Assembly (NCBI GenBank): GCA_030280995.1
Contig: JASXTE010000014.1
Coordinates: forward strand, 20,993,650 to 21,057,649
DNA length: 64,000 nt
Source: Hemileia vastatrix
Lineage: Eukaryota; Basidiomycota; Pucciniomycetes; Pucciniales; Zaghouaniaceae
Direction of reading: 5' to 3'
Positions 1-10,701 of this stretch are shown in pieces. Both the position numbers and the translations under genes were made by a program. The stretch's first letter is position 1, and every line of letters begins with the position of its first letter. The notes beneath the pieces are model-generated. The model was not told the origin of the DNA. It did not search any database and worked only from the letters and a program-made list of their open reading frames with translations.

Positions 1-480
1 TTGATTATTCATATAAAACAGTCCTGACACTTTCCCTAACAATCTCTACAAAATTATCCCTAATAGCAGCTGGAATTGGAATAGGTTTGATTTGCCAAGG
101 TTTGTGACAGACCACAGGAATCAAGTAAGGTTCCGCATACAATTGTTTCAACACACCCCTTTCCTCCTCAACAAATGCCACTGATTTTTCCCTCATCACA
201 ATAACGTGCAACAACAACTTCTTTCCCTCATCAGACAACCACCAATCAGGACCAGAATAAACAACTTTTAACCACTCCACAGCTACCCTAGCAGTTTCCA
301 CAAAATCAGGAGGATTCTTCACCAAAGGAGTAAAGTACAGATCTCTTGACAAAGGAGGTCTCTTCAAAGGAGGATTCAAATCTACAGGCATGGGCTCATT
401 GACAGGCCTAATCTTCTGTGCTACCTTCTTATACTTTGCAGCTCCACCTTCAACTTGAGGGATCTTCAGGATGTCTTCAC
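1..480 (-). pseudogene. RT1-A pol, N-terminal part of reverse transcriptase (cut by window edge)
   Basis: Minus-strand remnant of a Ty3/gypsy Pol, the reverse transcriptase that copies element RNA into cDNA inside virus-like particles. The reading frame is open from about 480 down to position 7 and includes the motif PPLKRPPLSRD and the segment EEERGVLK upstream of the RT fingers, which recur almost unchanged in RT1-B (near 56150-56400) and RT2-A (near 28950-29220). A TAA at 5-7 ends the frame where RT2-A continues (LYE then KSLSSYSS), so this copy is already broken before the catalytic palm. The rest of pol lies beyond the left edge. Its 5' neighbours, in transcription order, are LTR, gag and protease at higher coordinates. 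Assignment by similarity between copies in this window is firm; activity is unlikely. Confidence 0.8.
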
Positions 481-1066
481 CACCAAAACTGGAACAAATA
501 CCAAGGGTTTCTCAATTGTTCACATGTGTGGTCAAGGTAATGTTTTTGAAAGGTTTAGAAGAAACCCTAGTGGTTCAATATTGGGAGGACTTACTTTTAG
601 ACCCCAATCTCACCACTACACAGATTTTCTGCATATCTTTCGATAACAATATATAACCAATTTTCTTGTTTGAACTTGAATTACAAATAATTGAAAATCT
701 TGAGAGAGAACAGATACTTGATAAAAAACATGAAGAATACTTGCAGAGAAGAGAAACATTAAAAAGAGAAAGTTGAAAATCCACTTGGTATATCTCCAAG
801 GGAGCTGACCTACTACAACCTGGGACTTACTCATCTTGGGGAGAGGCTGTAGCACTTGGGTTATCAGCCCAAATCACTCTTAAAAGACGGACTCTCACTA
901 GAGCCTGAGCCACACTCCAAAAATCAAAGGCAGCACTTACTTCTTCTCTTCTCTTACAACAATCCATTCACTGGCACATTGAAGACAAACAAGGCCTGGT
1001 CTCCCAACCATCCTCTCCAGGAGTTGATAACCTCAGTTGAAGTCTCCTTTAATATTCACCAGTCAA
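481..1066 (-). other. RT1-A protease-to-RT linker region (degenerate)
   Basis: Minus-strand stretch joining protease to RT, matching 56803-57413 of RT1-B. Frames are interrupted by several stops. It includes a conserved hydrophilic part that ends in AKYKKVAQKIRP just before the RT start. It corresponds to the place where RT1-C inserted into RT1-B. No separate function is visible. Confidence 0.55.
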
Positions 1067-1420
1067 CTACAAACTGATTCCAACATCAAACTGATAAACA
1101 ATTCTTGCTTGAAAATTCATCAAGAGTGGCCCACCCAAAGCAGCTTTTACAGTGCCTTTGGAAATGTAAAAATAAACCTTTCCTGAGGCTCCACCAACAT
1201 CTAACTTCACAAACTCAGATTTTCCAACTAATTCAGTGACATAGCCACAAATAACTCTCAAATTTCTACCAATACTTGTCTTGATGGGGAGGCCCAGATG
1301 AGTAGCCTCAAACAAGGAAATCAGGTTAATCTGGGAACCTGAATCCACCAATGCCCTAGTCTCCCTGCCATTCAGAGTGAAATTGAAATAACCCAGAGGT
1401 TTAGAAAAATGAGTTTCCAT
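1067..1420 (-). pseudogene. RT1-A retropepsin-like aspartic protease
   Basis: Aspartic protease domain of the RT1 polyprotein, which would cleave Gag-Pol during particle maturation. The catalytic triad is visible as VDSGSQINLI about 27 residues into the open segment, preceded by the beta-rich FNFTLNGRET strand and followed by a G-rich flap region. RT2-A has the same protein at 30036-30569 with VDSGSKINLI. The segment begins at an internal methionine because stops at 1421-1530 interrupt the frame that links it to the gag side. It lies between the gag-protease spacer and the RT linker, the normal gypsy order. The domain itself is complete, but the polyprotein around it is not. Confidence 0.8.
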
Positions 1421-1530
1421 CCCCTCACCAACTTTTCAGAAGAATCACAAATATAATCTACCTTCCCAGAAGAAACCCTTCTCCTGGTCAACAACTTTTT
1501 CTGCCTATCAGGCCACCCAGGACTCATAGC

Positions 1531-2157
1531 CTACAACTCCCCATAAGTAAGGAAAACCTGACCCAGATTCATCCTTTCCAGGACAGAGTCCATAAAATTA
1601 ATTTGATTAGAAACCACTGGCCTCTCAAAGTGAGCTCTTTGCTTCACTAACTTGGTCCTAGAAGATTCTTGAGGACCAGAACCTCCAACAGATTTATTCT
1701 CATCAGGAATCAAACCAGATCCCTCACCAGACCCACTAACTCCAGCAGGATTTGGAAATGAAGCCAAAGGGACATCCTCCTCAGAGTCAGAATCAAAATC
1801 TATAGTTTTTGGCTCACCATTCATGTCCAATGCACCAAGCTAGGGGGGCCAATATCTGCCGTACCCTTCTGCATTTAATACAGCTCCTCTTTGCTGTACT
1901 TCTTTCTAGCTTCACTCAGCATAGGATCCACCTTTGAAGACTTAGGCTTTTCTTGTGCCTGAGAACTGCTCTTAGGCCTTCTCACCTTTCCTGCTTCCAC
2001 ATCATACACACCAGCCAAGAATTCCCCACTTGACTTTCCACCACAAGAATAAAACTCTAAACCACCAAAGGAAGATGTAAATGAGACTCTATTAGCCTCC
2101 TTTCCCTTGCCCTTTCCATGATCTCCACCTCTTCCAGAAGAAGAAGCTTCATTAGGA
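1531..2157 (-). pseudogene. RT1-A gag-to-protease acidic spacer
   Basis: Minus-strand coding remnant between the zinc knuckle of gag and the protease. The lower part (1531-1830) is open and carries an acidic cluster, DSDSEEDVPLASFP, followed by a Ser/Gly-rich stretch. RT2-A has the same arrangement at 30579-31136 (DSYSEEDVLLASLP). The upper part is Ser/Gly/Lys-rich and interrupted by stops. The role is unknown; by position it is either the C-terminal tail of Gag or a linker removed by protease. Confidence 0.6.
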
Positions 2158-2159
2158 AA

Positions 2160-3272
2160 CTATTCAAATCTTGGCCTCCTGGAGTTAACATTATGTATTC
2201 TCCACACCAAGTCCACTGAAGCCTGACCATCATTAGGCTTCACAAAAGAACCATCTGGGAATTTGAACACTTTCCCATCAAATTCCACCCTCCCTTCAGA
2301 CACATCCCTATTCAGTGCCCAACAATAATTGGAATTGTTTCCCTTCCTTCTGCAATAAAAACAGACCCAAGGATCACTCCTACCAACCCACCTATCAAAA
2401 TCTCTAGGCTGAGAAGGAGCCTTATTGGCCTTTTGAGCCTCCTGAAAAAAAATATCTAGCTGTTTTTTCAGATAAGCCGACTGCTCCACCACAGGGTAAA
2501 CCTCTGTAGGCTTCTCAGGAACCCTCCCCTTTTTTACACTTTCCTTCTTTCTAGAATCCTTCACCTCTTCAGCAAATGCTTCACTGACCTTTCTAAAATA
2601 TTTGGTGCTAGCTTCCTGGAAAGAATCCACTTCCAACAGCTTCAGATGACCCTCCACAAACTCCTTCACCACAGAAAGAGCAGGAAACTTTTGATTGCCA
2701 TTAGTAAGAACCATCATCTTGTCCTTCCTTGCAAACTCCTTCGAAAAATCAATCCTGACTTTCCTAGCCAGAGCAGACCAGAAAATATCCCTTGAAGAGT
2801 CATTACTCTCCAACTCCTGCATATCCACCAAATAATCCACCACTGGCTCCAACTGAGCCAGCAACTTCCTATAAGTATGGAGGTTGTCCACACCCCCATA
2901 AGATTGCCATTCACTTGCTATCATATTGAAATCCACCATAGAGTACCTGGATCCCCACCTGTCTGTCATCTGCAGACACAAATTTTTCCAATCTTTCCTC
3001 CTATAACCCTTCATAGCAGCAACCTCCTTCACCAGAGCCCTGTCACCAATGCAGAAGATGACTTGCTTCACCATGTCCAAGTGAGAAGCACCATCTACAT
3101 TCCCAGTAGCCTCAAAAAGCTCCAGAAACAACTTCACATCCTCCCCCATAAACATAGGCCCCTTCCATTACTTGATCGTGAAAGAAGGCCTAAAAGAAAC
3201 AGGAGGATTACCATCCTCAGCAGAATCAACAGTGCCACTACCACCACTAGAGAAAGAGGGTCCAGAAGCCAT
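2160..3272 (-). pseudogene. RT1-A gag (capsid/nucleocapsid), one early stop
   Basis: Gag of the RT1 family, the structural protein of the particle. The start is taken as the ATG at 3270-3272, about 85 nt inside the primer binding site, because RT2-A gag begins at the same relative place and aligns from IVSWDGPKF/IK-WKGPMF onward. A TAA at 3168-3170 lies early in the frame; after it 331 codons are open. A knuckle-like motif near the C-terminus reads CFYCRRKGNNSNYC, which is C-x2-C-x4-N-x4-C: the histidine of the usual CCHC knuckle is replaced by asparagine, whereas RT2-A retains it (CSYCDRRGHRETVC). The knuckle is followed by a conserved tail with FDGKVFKFPDGSFVKP. Likely inactive. Confidence 0.8.
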
Positions 3273-3358
3273 GGTCCAACAGATTCCAGAAAACCAATTT
3301 CCAACTACAGAAGAAAGTCCAAAAGTAACAGAAAATCCAAAAAGCTAACAATTCCTCA

Positions 3359-3375
3359 CCCCACATTGGGTGCCA
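3359..3375 (-). promoter_or_regulatory. RT1-A primer binding site
   Basis: On the minus strand the 17-mer TGGCACCCAATGTGGGG starts 4 nt after the end of the 5' LTR. It begins with TGG, the complement of a tRNA CCA end. RT1-P has the near-identical TGGCACCCAAGGTGGGG at the same spacing. The tRNA species was not determined. Confidence 0.7.
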
Positions 3376-3379
3376 GAGA

Positions 3380-4445
3380 TGTAGACCACCCTATAGTACT
3401 AGCTATAGGCCTTGACCAAGGGAGTTGTAGTAAAATCGGAGAGAAAAACCCCTTTCCCTTTGAGAAATACCAGGTGAGATTTATTTGATACAACAAATTA
3501 GAGACTGTTACTATACCCCTTCCAACACACTTCTTGACTGCTTTACAAGTCAAGACAGTAGCCAAAAGCAGACCAATGAGAACCAAAGAAACAGAAACCT
3601 GAAATGCAGAAAGATCCACAACAGAAATCAAAACACTGTTCACTTGTTACACAGAAAACAGCAATAATACTTGATTCAGGTTGCAAAGCTACACCAGAGA
3701 AAACAGTTTCCAAATTTGAGTTAAATTAAGAGCTAACCTCAGTTAAAACTTAGTGAGAATAATGATATCACCTCCGGACGGTTTTATGATAATTAAAGTT
3801 TCCCCAAACTGTCTTATTCAGTATGTACACACAGACCACCATCTATAAAATCCATGGGCAACAACAAATTTGGGGCTTCTAGAAGCCAAATTAAATAAAA
3901 ACCCTGTAGAAGCACTCCCCAACTTTCTATAACAGAGGCCGGAGGCCCTCCCAGCATGGGCAGCCCTCCTAGAAGCAACCAGACCTCCCTGAAACCAGAA
4001 AACCACCAAAAGCCTCCAATAAAGCCCAAAATACTTAGAAAAATCCACCAAGACTACTAAATCCCTTAAAATACAAAATTAAACTATGAAAACATTGAGA
4101 CATAAAATATAGAGCCAAATTAGCTTTACTTAATGGTACTAAGCACCAAAATCTAATACTTAAGGTTAACTCTTTAAACATGAAAAACAAAATTAAACAG
4201 CTATCTTTTAGAAATGAAGAATGGGTAAATGACCCCTTAAAATTTGAAATATGAAAGGTATCACATGACATCAAATATAGAAAAAAACCAGGGCTATCCA
4301 ATGGTAGTACCCACATACCCATAGTCCCAATATTCACTGAATAAAACTAAAAAAACACGCATTTATTCAACCAATGTCAATTAAAACATACCAAAACAGC
4401 ACCAAACTGACCAACAAAGGCCTCTTCCAATGTTGGAAGACCACA
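3380..4445 (-). mobile_element. 5' LTR of RT1-A
   Basis: LTR of about 1.07 kb read on the minus strand: it begins TGTGGTCTTCCAACATTGG at 4445 and ends GGTCTACA at 3380. The same sequence borders RT1-P, RT1-B, RT1-C and the solo copies at 10702 and 19895. The PBS and gag lie immediately inside. The outer flank at 4446-4449 is ctgg; the partner flank is outside the window. Antisense ORFs of 60-100 codons in this LTR recur in other copies only because the LTRs are related. Confidence 0.9.
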
Positions 4446-5335
4446 CTGGCATAGGCTCTGTCATTATGCCAATCACCCTCCACCATTTTGGCACACAACC
4501 ATTTTAATTTTTTGTTTTCATATTCTCCAAATATCTACTTTGTATACTTTATTCACTTGGCTTGGTATTTTTGTATGTTGCATATTCATTTTTTTTTTGG
4601 AATTTATGGTGTATATCTCTTAATTGGATGGTTCATTGGTTTTCTTTCACCAGCTCAACATGACATTTTATATTTTCTGAAATTGCATAACTTTTCACTG
4701 TTTCTTTTTTTCATTCATCCCTTATATCCTTTTCCTCTTCTCCTTCAATTTCCCTTAAAAAATTTGGTTTCATTTATTTTCTCATCTCATTTCTCCAGGT
4801 AAGTCATTTTATTCTTTTTTTGATTTTTTGATTACTAATTATAATTTTTTTTGTTTTTTTTCTCTTTTTTTTATTTTTTGTATCTAAGTTTTCTTTGGTG
4901 GTGGTTATTTTTGATTTCAATTGTAAAACTAACCTTTTTTTTCTCTCCCTCTTTACTTTCTTTTTTAGCTCCATCACCCTACTATTCATCCCTCCTTGGC
5001 ATTGTCATTATCCCCCTTTACCCTATTTCACTTTTTCTGGCTCCATGTCATTAAAACAAATACATTGCACAGTCCTTATAAATTTCACTTATTCCATATT
5101 CGATTTCACCACAATTCCTACATCAATCTTTCTTACTCTATTTTTCTTACTTTTCAATAAAGGTAAGTTTCATCTCCCTTTTTCCATGCCTACATTACAT
5201 CTCATTCCATTTATGAAAATTTCATACTTAAATATATGCATGACTCTTATCTGGATAAAAGTGAACTTATTAAACTCCTTTTGTTCTCATCTCCATTACC
5301 ACTTTTTAAGTTTTGTAAAAAATTTTAAATCCGAC
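4446..5335. other. AT-rich DNA without a supported gene
   Basis: T-rich plus strand with long poly-T runs. Splice-like strings occur (for example CAGGTAAGT near 4797) and open frames of up to 176 codons are present, but the predicted peptides are Phe/Leu/Ser-rich low complexity. I see no recognisable domain. Confidence 0.5.
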
Positions 5336-5880
5336 TTGGAATTAGGGTTAGGTTTATTAAATCTAATTTTATTTTTACTGAAGATTCTTCTGAGGGCTAC
5401 CTCTCATTTCTACAAATATATTTGAATTTAGTTCAGTGGTTGCTGAGATATTGACTGTCAAAGTTGAGCCTTTTTTTTCCAAATTTAAATTTTTATTACA
5501 TTTTTTAAAGTAACAAAATAAGGTTAGGTTTATTTAAATCACATGTCTTTTAACTGAAGATTCTACTAAGGCCTCTCTCTCACTTCCCAAAAACAGGTTT
5601 GATTTAGGTTCAGTGGTTGCTGAGATTTTGACCTTTGAAGTTGAGCCTTTTTTTCCAAATTTTACTTATCTTATTTCACATTTTTATATTGCATAATTAG
5701 GGGATAAGGATTCTGAAACTCTTATCTGATTATTATTTAGACTTTTATCTTCCTCTTTTTGGAATTTTAATCATCACTGTTAAAGTTTATGTGCAAACTT
5801 AAAAAGTAGAGTCAGAATTAGGGTTAGGTTTATTTGAATCAACTGTCCTTTTAGCTGAAGATACTTTAAGGTTAAATAAA
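5336..5880. repeat. Degenerate tandem repeat, period about 180-290 bp, three units
   Basis: Three related blocks start near 5340, 5520 and 5815. Each opens with a variant of AGGTTAGGTTTATT, continues with CTGAAGAT, and the first two contain TCAGTGGTTGCTGAGAT and end in GTTGAGCC plus poly-T. The third is truncated. No coding potential is seen. Confidence 0.7.
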
Positions 5881-6135
5881 AAAACTAAATTTTTTGAGTT
5901 TTATTTTATTTTTCTAATTTATTTTTTTTGGTTTTTGAAACAAATTTATTTTTGTTCAGAGAAAAAAAAGGTCTATTTTGTCAAAATCACCTCTTACTTC
6001 TCTATCATCATCCTCTTTATCATCTTTATCATCATTTTCAAATTCAACTTCATTTTAATCATCATCCAAAATATCAAAAAAAAAATGATGATGGAAATCA
6101 GCAGAATAAAATAAAATTAAAAAAGAAAATTCATT

Positions 6136-7168
6136 TGAATTTTCTCATTTCGCCATATATCAAATATTGAGTACTATAAAACTAGAGTGGATCAAAAAAA
6201 TTCTTATCCAAAAAAGTTACCAGAAGATTTAATGTACTTAACCAAATCAAGAGACAATGAAATTAAAGCAGTTATCAGTAATTCTTTTAAACCTCAACTT
6301 ATTTTTGAAAATCATTCTTTTAATGGTTCAAAAGATGAAACCTTTAATCAAGTATCCAATCTCATCATAAAACTGAATCAAATGGCTTTTGTTCATTTAC
6401 CAATAAGGAACACAAATTTGTTGGGTGGTATTATGATTGGATTTGGTTGGAGACCAGTATTTGATAAATACTATTCTCTTGGTATTTCTGATAATATATG
6501 TTTCATTCTCAAAATCATGTCACTAATTTTATTTCCATAGGCATCTATTCTTTACTTAAAAATTAATCTAAAGCTGAAAAAGATTACAATTTTTGCTTGT
6601 GGGACACCTTACCTTCTTTCAATACTTTTATTTCTCTTTGCCTCAAAAAACTCTGCAATAAAGCTTCTGAAAAGAATCATCAACTTTCTACCAAAGCTGG
6701 AATACCAAACTGGTGTGACTCGGAATGGGAATAAATTAGAAACTAATATATTTTATTTTCAAATGTTTTTATTACACATTCAGGATTCCATAATAAGATT
6801 CATATTAATAGGAATGACACCAATTATCTTACTTTTGGAATTTTCTCATATATCAATCCAATAACTGGCCAGTCAATACTATCTCCAGCTAAAATCAAAA
6901 GACATGGCTTATATTTTGCAGACCATCAGTGCATGATTGATTTGGTTTGGGAAATGGCATGATCAAAACAATTTGGAACTCTTCTCAGGATCATCACCAA
7001 ACAAAAAAAGCTCTGCCTGGCTTGGAATCTCCTCAAGAGTTCACACATTTCAGATTCTCTTTTCCAATCAGTCAAAACTCAATCCACCAAATAAACAAGG
7101 TAAAAAAAGAAGGTAAGTTTAACAGATATAACAAAACTTTATGTAGATCAAAAAAGTATGGGGATTAG
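6136..7168 (+). pseudogene. Tet/JBP-like 2OG-Fe(II) dioxygenase relic
   Basis: Two-exon plus-strand relic. Exon 1 (to 6481) ends in a conserved GGIMIGFGWRP block; a clean 59-bp GT-AG intron (6482-6540) restores the frame into GIYSLLKN. Exon 2 carries CLWDTLPSF and CDSEWE, then FSNVFITHSGFHNKIHI, GIFSYINPITGQSI, IWNSSQDHHQT and a C-terminal QINKVKKE. I recognise this order from fungal Tet/JBP-like oxygenases, which oxidise 5-methylcytosine; rusts have many. Damage: TAA near 6571, stops near 6735-6750, and a one-base frameshift near 6946. The Fe-binding HxD appears as HIN (Asp to Asn), while the distal HHQT is kept. No start codon is assigned; the frame opens after a TGA near 6133. The family call comes from remembered motifs and is moderately secure; inactivity is clear. 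Confidence 0.5.
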
Positions 7169-7465
7169 TAGAGTCATCAAATATTTTTTATTTTTTCATA
7201 AATTTTTTATAAATAACTTTTATATTTTGAATTCATAAAAAAAGTAATGGGCCAACAACCCTGTGTTGTAGAGACAGTAATCATGATAACATTAAATTGT
7301 TTCATGGGGTTCATCTTGCCTCTACCTGTGGAAAGTCCCAAACTTAGTTTCTAGACTTGCTCCACATTTTAACAAGATAAATTTTCATTACTTTAAAACT
7401 AGAGATATTGATATATATTAGTAGTTTATATATTTATTTATGTAATTATATTAAATTTTGGTGAT

Positions 7466-7608
7466 TTTCACCCCTTACTTCAATAAAATGCAGGGGAGGG
7501 TATTGCCAAATTTTCAAATCTGAGATGTGAAATTGATGACTTGGAAAAATTTCAGTGATGCCCACCCCTTGCTTCAATAAAATTCAGGGGAGGGTTTTGC
7601 CAAATTTT
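7466..7608. repeat. Direct repeat of about 50 bp, two copies
   Basis: Copies at 7466-7518 and 7556-7608 share CTTCAATAAAATKCAGGGG and GCCAAATTTT. The sequence around them (7169-7880) is AT-rich, with no gene seen. Origin unknown. Confidence 0.6.
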
Positions 7609-7880
7609 TAAAACAGATATAGAGTTTTTTTGACTTAGCTGCATTTGTAAAAGTAAATTTAATGATTTGAATGTAAAGAAGAAAAAATGTATGAGTTTTT
7701 CAAATTTTTTCCAAAAAATCATATAGAATCAAGACCTTTTAAAGGTCAGCGCATATGAAATTATTACTAAAAATAAATAAAACAAAATTAATTTAACCAA
7801 ACAAAAAAATAATCTAAAATGTTGCGAAAAAAAATTTCAAACCTCAGTGAGGAGGGTGTTCCAAGGATTGATTGTTAGTT

Positions 7881-9282
7881 TTAATGCATTCTATCAAGAA
7901 AACTATGTAAATGAAATAAAAAAAGCAATTTTTTAAACATTTTCATTAAGGGTTCAATTTCCTCAATAGATTTATTAGCTTTAACACAATCTCTCAAGAA
8001 ATCTTTCTTTTTTGAGCCTTCTTCAAGTTGATACTTGAGTTTCATTTGATCCAATAGTAATTTGTACCCAAGAGCCTTCTCCTCTTTCTTTATCTTGAAT
8101 TTCTTTTTCTCCAAAACATGCTCCCTCTCATCCCTCTTTAAAGCAAACTTGAATTTCTTCTCCTACAAATCATGTGCCCTGTCATCCTTCTGTAAAGGAA
8201 GCTCAAATTTCTTCTTCTCCAAGTCTTGTGCCCTATCATCCCTTTGTAAAGAGAGCTTGTATTGTTTCTTTTGAAAGTTGAAAGTATCTCTTCTAACTTC
8301 AACTTTACCTAGAGTGAAAAGGAATATTAACAAAAGAAAATAAAACATCACTTAATTATCAAGAGGTATGCTATCACTTACCAGATTCATGTTTCTGCAG
8401 AAAATCATCAATAGAAGAAAAAGGGGTTTGGGAAAAACTATCTCTGTTTTGCTTTCTATGAAAGTCGAAATTCAAAGTATTTGATGGTCTTTGCTTTTTT
8501 TTGGAGGTAAAATTTTCCTCTTCATTATTGATTCTAGCTTCAGACTCACTTGCTTGAGGATCCTGGGTTTGTTCATTAGCCTTATTAAAAATAAAAAAAT
8601 AAAAGAACTACACAAGAAATAAAAACTTACTGTAGTGGGATCATGTTGGTTTATATCACCATAAGGATCTATTGGAAATCTATCTAGATTTGTTGAATTT
8701 AGAACAGGGGAGGCTTGAGTGGAGGAGGAGGATGGGAAAAGATACCTTTTGACATCATGTTCAGAGATAGCATCTTCACCATCCAACGTATTGGAAGTAT
8801 TAACATCAGCTCGCACTCCAAAAATAGCATCCATCTCTTTAAAGTATGGAAATATAGATTCAAGTTTATCATCTATAGATTTTGTGCCCTTACTAATATT
8901 AATGTTGGTAATACCAAAACCAGTAGAAATTGATAGAGTCTTTTCCTTCTTGTGTTTGGCTAAGTAATACTTGAAACATTCAGACATCTGTTTAGGCAAA
9001 ATATCAATCCTTCCTTTTGTCTTATTTTTTAATTCATTGGCATTTAGAAGATAGCCATTGACTTTTGATGCAGATGGCCATCCTAGTTTATTTTCATTCT
9101 CAGTACCAAAACAAGAATCATAATTAGTTTTTTTTTAGCCAGGAGGTAAGTATGAGATGATCATCTTTTTTTAGTTGAACAGTCTTTGATTTCTCAGCTG
9201 ATTGGGGGAAAGAGGGAGTAATGAGATTTGAAGAACAACTGGAGGAAGGCTGTCTTTGAGAAGATCTATGATGATGAGGCAT
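7881..9282 (-). pseudogene. Myb/SANT-like DNA-binding coiled-coil protein, three exons, lightly damaged
   Basis: Minus-strand gene with a start at 9280-9282 (MPHHHRSSQ). Exon 1 encodes a Myb/trihelix-like region: KKDDHLILTSWLKKN, then GWPSASKVNGYLLN, KGRIDILPKQMSECFKYYL and YFKEMDAIFGVRADVN. Two clean introns follow at 8581-8630 (50 bp) and 8309-8381 (73 bp), both GTAAG...AG. The last exon encodes charged helices with three or four 18-19 residue repeats (QRDDRAQDLE, QKDDRAHDL, KRDEREHVLE), probably a coiled coil. Similar proteins are, as I recall, multicopy in rust genomes and are sometimes labelled NAM-associated; a link to Harbinger-type transposons is possible but unproven. Damage: a frameshift at an A9 tract near 9133 and an in-frame TAG at 8163-8165 inside a repeat. 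Otherwise continuous, so decay is recent. Confidence 0.5.
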
Positions 9283-9683
9283 GTTGAGATATTTGAAGAT
9301 GAAAATGAGAAGAAATAAATAGATGAGATGGGGAGAGTTTTTGAATGGATAGAATGAATAGACAGGATGGGAGTGTGCAGTAAGGTAGGGAGGCAGGAAC
9401 ATCCGGAAAGCTGTCCAAGATGTGGTTATGAAAAATTGAGGATAAAAATGTAAGATAGAGGTGAAAATTGACATGTAAAAGGTCTAATAACCCAATTATT
9501 AGCAAAAATAATTGTGGAAAATAATTGGGGTATAATGATTTTTATCCGCAATTAATTTAATTTTACTCCACAAGAGAGTATAATTTTCTATAATTAAAAT
9601 CATTGATCATTAAATTTGAATGTTAAAAGTTTATTGTGAAGAATTATGTAGGAATGAAATTATTTTTGGTAGAATTGTTTGCA
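9283..9683. other. AT-rich spacer, no gene seen
   Basis: Promoter side of the Myb-like gene. Nothing beyond AT richness; small frames on the minus strand are low complexity. Confidence 0.4.
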
Positions 9684-10215
9684 GGGGAACCATCTAAATT
9701 TAATATTGGCAAGTTTGGGGTAATTGATGGGCTGGATGCTCTATACAGAATTACACCACAATGTCTGTTACAATAGTTTCCCAGTTTCTAGCTGAATCTT
9801 GGATTTGTTTTTTGCATATAGGTAGTCCTCTAAGACTATTAACTGGATCATCACAACATCAAACAATTACAATCATTCAAACTGGATTCAAGGATTCTTT
9901 AATTTTTGATTTATGAAACTTAATTTTGAATTTTTATGTTAGAATTTTATTTTATTTTCATTTTAAAATTCTTAAAATTAATTTTTTCCAAGATGATGAT
10001 CACTGGTGGTCTCCAATCATTATTAAAAATTGGAGGGAGCCCACCCAGTGATCATTTATATATTTTTTTTTGTTGTTATGTTTTCAAATTTTTCAAAAAT
10101 CACTTATGTTTATTTTCAATTTCTTTTCTTGTGTACACGCATCAAGGTGCACTTTGATGAGAGTAAGATTTCAGGGGTATGGCTCATAAAATGGCTGGGG
10201 GGCATCTTTTAAATA
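9684..10215 (+). repeat. RT2-B 3' structural cassette
   Basis: Left visible end of the degenerate element RT2-B, matching 24990-25490 of RT2-A in reverse. In order: a GGGGTAATTGATGGGCTGG hairpin with a decayed arm (9718-9765), an AGTCCTCTAAGACT module (9826), the GATCACTGG hairpin (9998-10053) and the CATCAAGGTGCACTTTGATG near-palindrome (10141-10160). gag-pol of RT2-B is not present to the left, so the element is 5'-truncated. 10216-10411 is AT-rich with nothing else. Confidence 0.75.
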
Positions 10216-10411
10216 TATTTATTTTAAATTTTTAAATTTTAGGACATTTTTTATATACATAAATATTTATTTTTAAATTACAAATTTCATAATTAATATT
10301 AAAAAAAATAATTAATTAAAAATTAATAAAATAAGTAGTATGTTTTTTTTAGGATTTTATATATACAGTTTTCTTGTATTTTTTTAAAATTTCTAGAAGG
10401 AGCCTGAAGAA

Positions 10412-10701
10412 TTAAGGAAGTTTCTCTTTCAATGAAGATGGAAATGTAAAGGTTTCAGGAGAGGCTCTATGAAATCTTTCAATCTCTTCAAATTGAAGAC
10501 ATTTTTTATGGTCCAGCCAAGTGGCTAATTTAAAGTGACATTTCAAAACTTTCTCTCTGGTGAATACTTTTGCACAATCTTTTGACAGATAATCTTGGTA
10601 ATGAGCCAAGTTAAGGTTGAAACTAGAATATAGTTGTTAAGCAACCTCACTATATATCACCTTAGTCAAAGTGGGTTCTGGATCAGGGATAAAATAAGTG
10701 G
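10412..10701 (-). pseudogene. RT2-B antisense gene asB, C-terminal part
   Basis: A minus-strand frame of 65 codons at 10412-10609 resembles the C-terminal region of asB in RT1-C (61020-61170): both run from a Y-x-x-x-LS start through C-x-K/M-x-KVFT, a charged helix, KK/WK and IER/IIK-x-F to a Ser/Pro-rich end. It lies antisense to the RT2-B direction, between the structural cassette and the LTR, exactly as asB does in RT1. An RT1 solo LTR (10702-11747) splits it from its 5' part. The homology is by eye over about 50 residues with low identity but consistent spacing. Confidence 0.5.

Noticed and set aside
2877..3488. 203-codon plus-strand frame opposite RT1-A gag
   Set aside because: Shadow of gag; sequence is the complement of conserved gag codons and is not kept in RT1-P or RT2-A.
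5341..5360. TTAGGGTTAGG string resembling fungal telomere repeats (also near 5818)
   Set aside because: Only two units, embedded in a longer degenerate repeat that explains it.
4488..5425. Plus-strand open frames of 67-176 codons
   Set aside because: Peptides are Phe/Leu-rich translations of T-rich low complexity, without conserved features.
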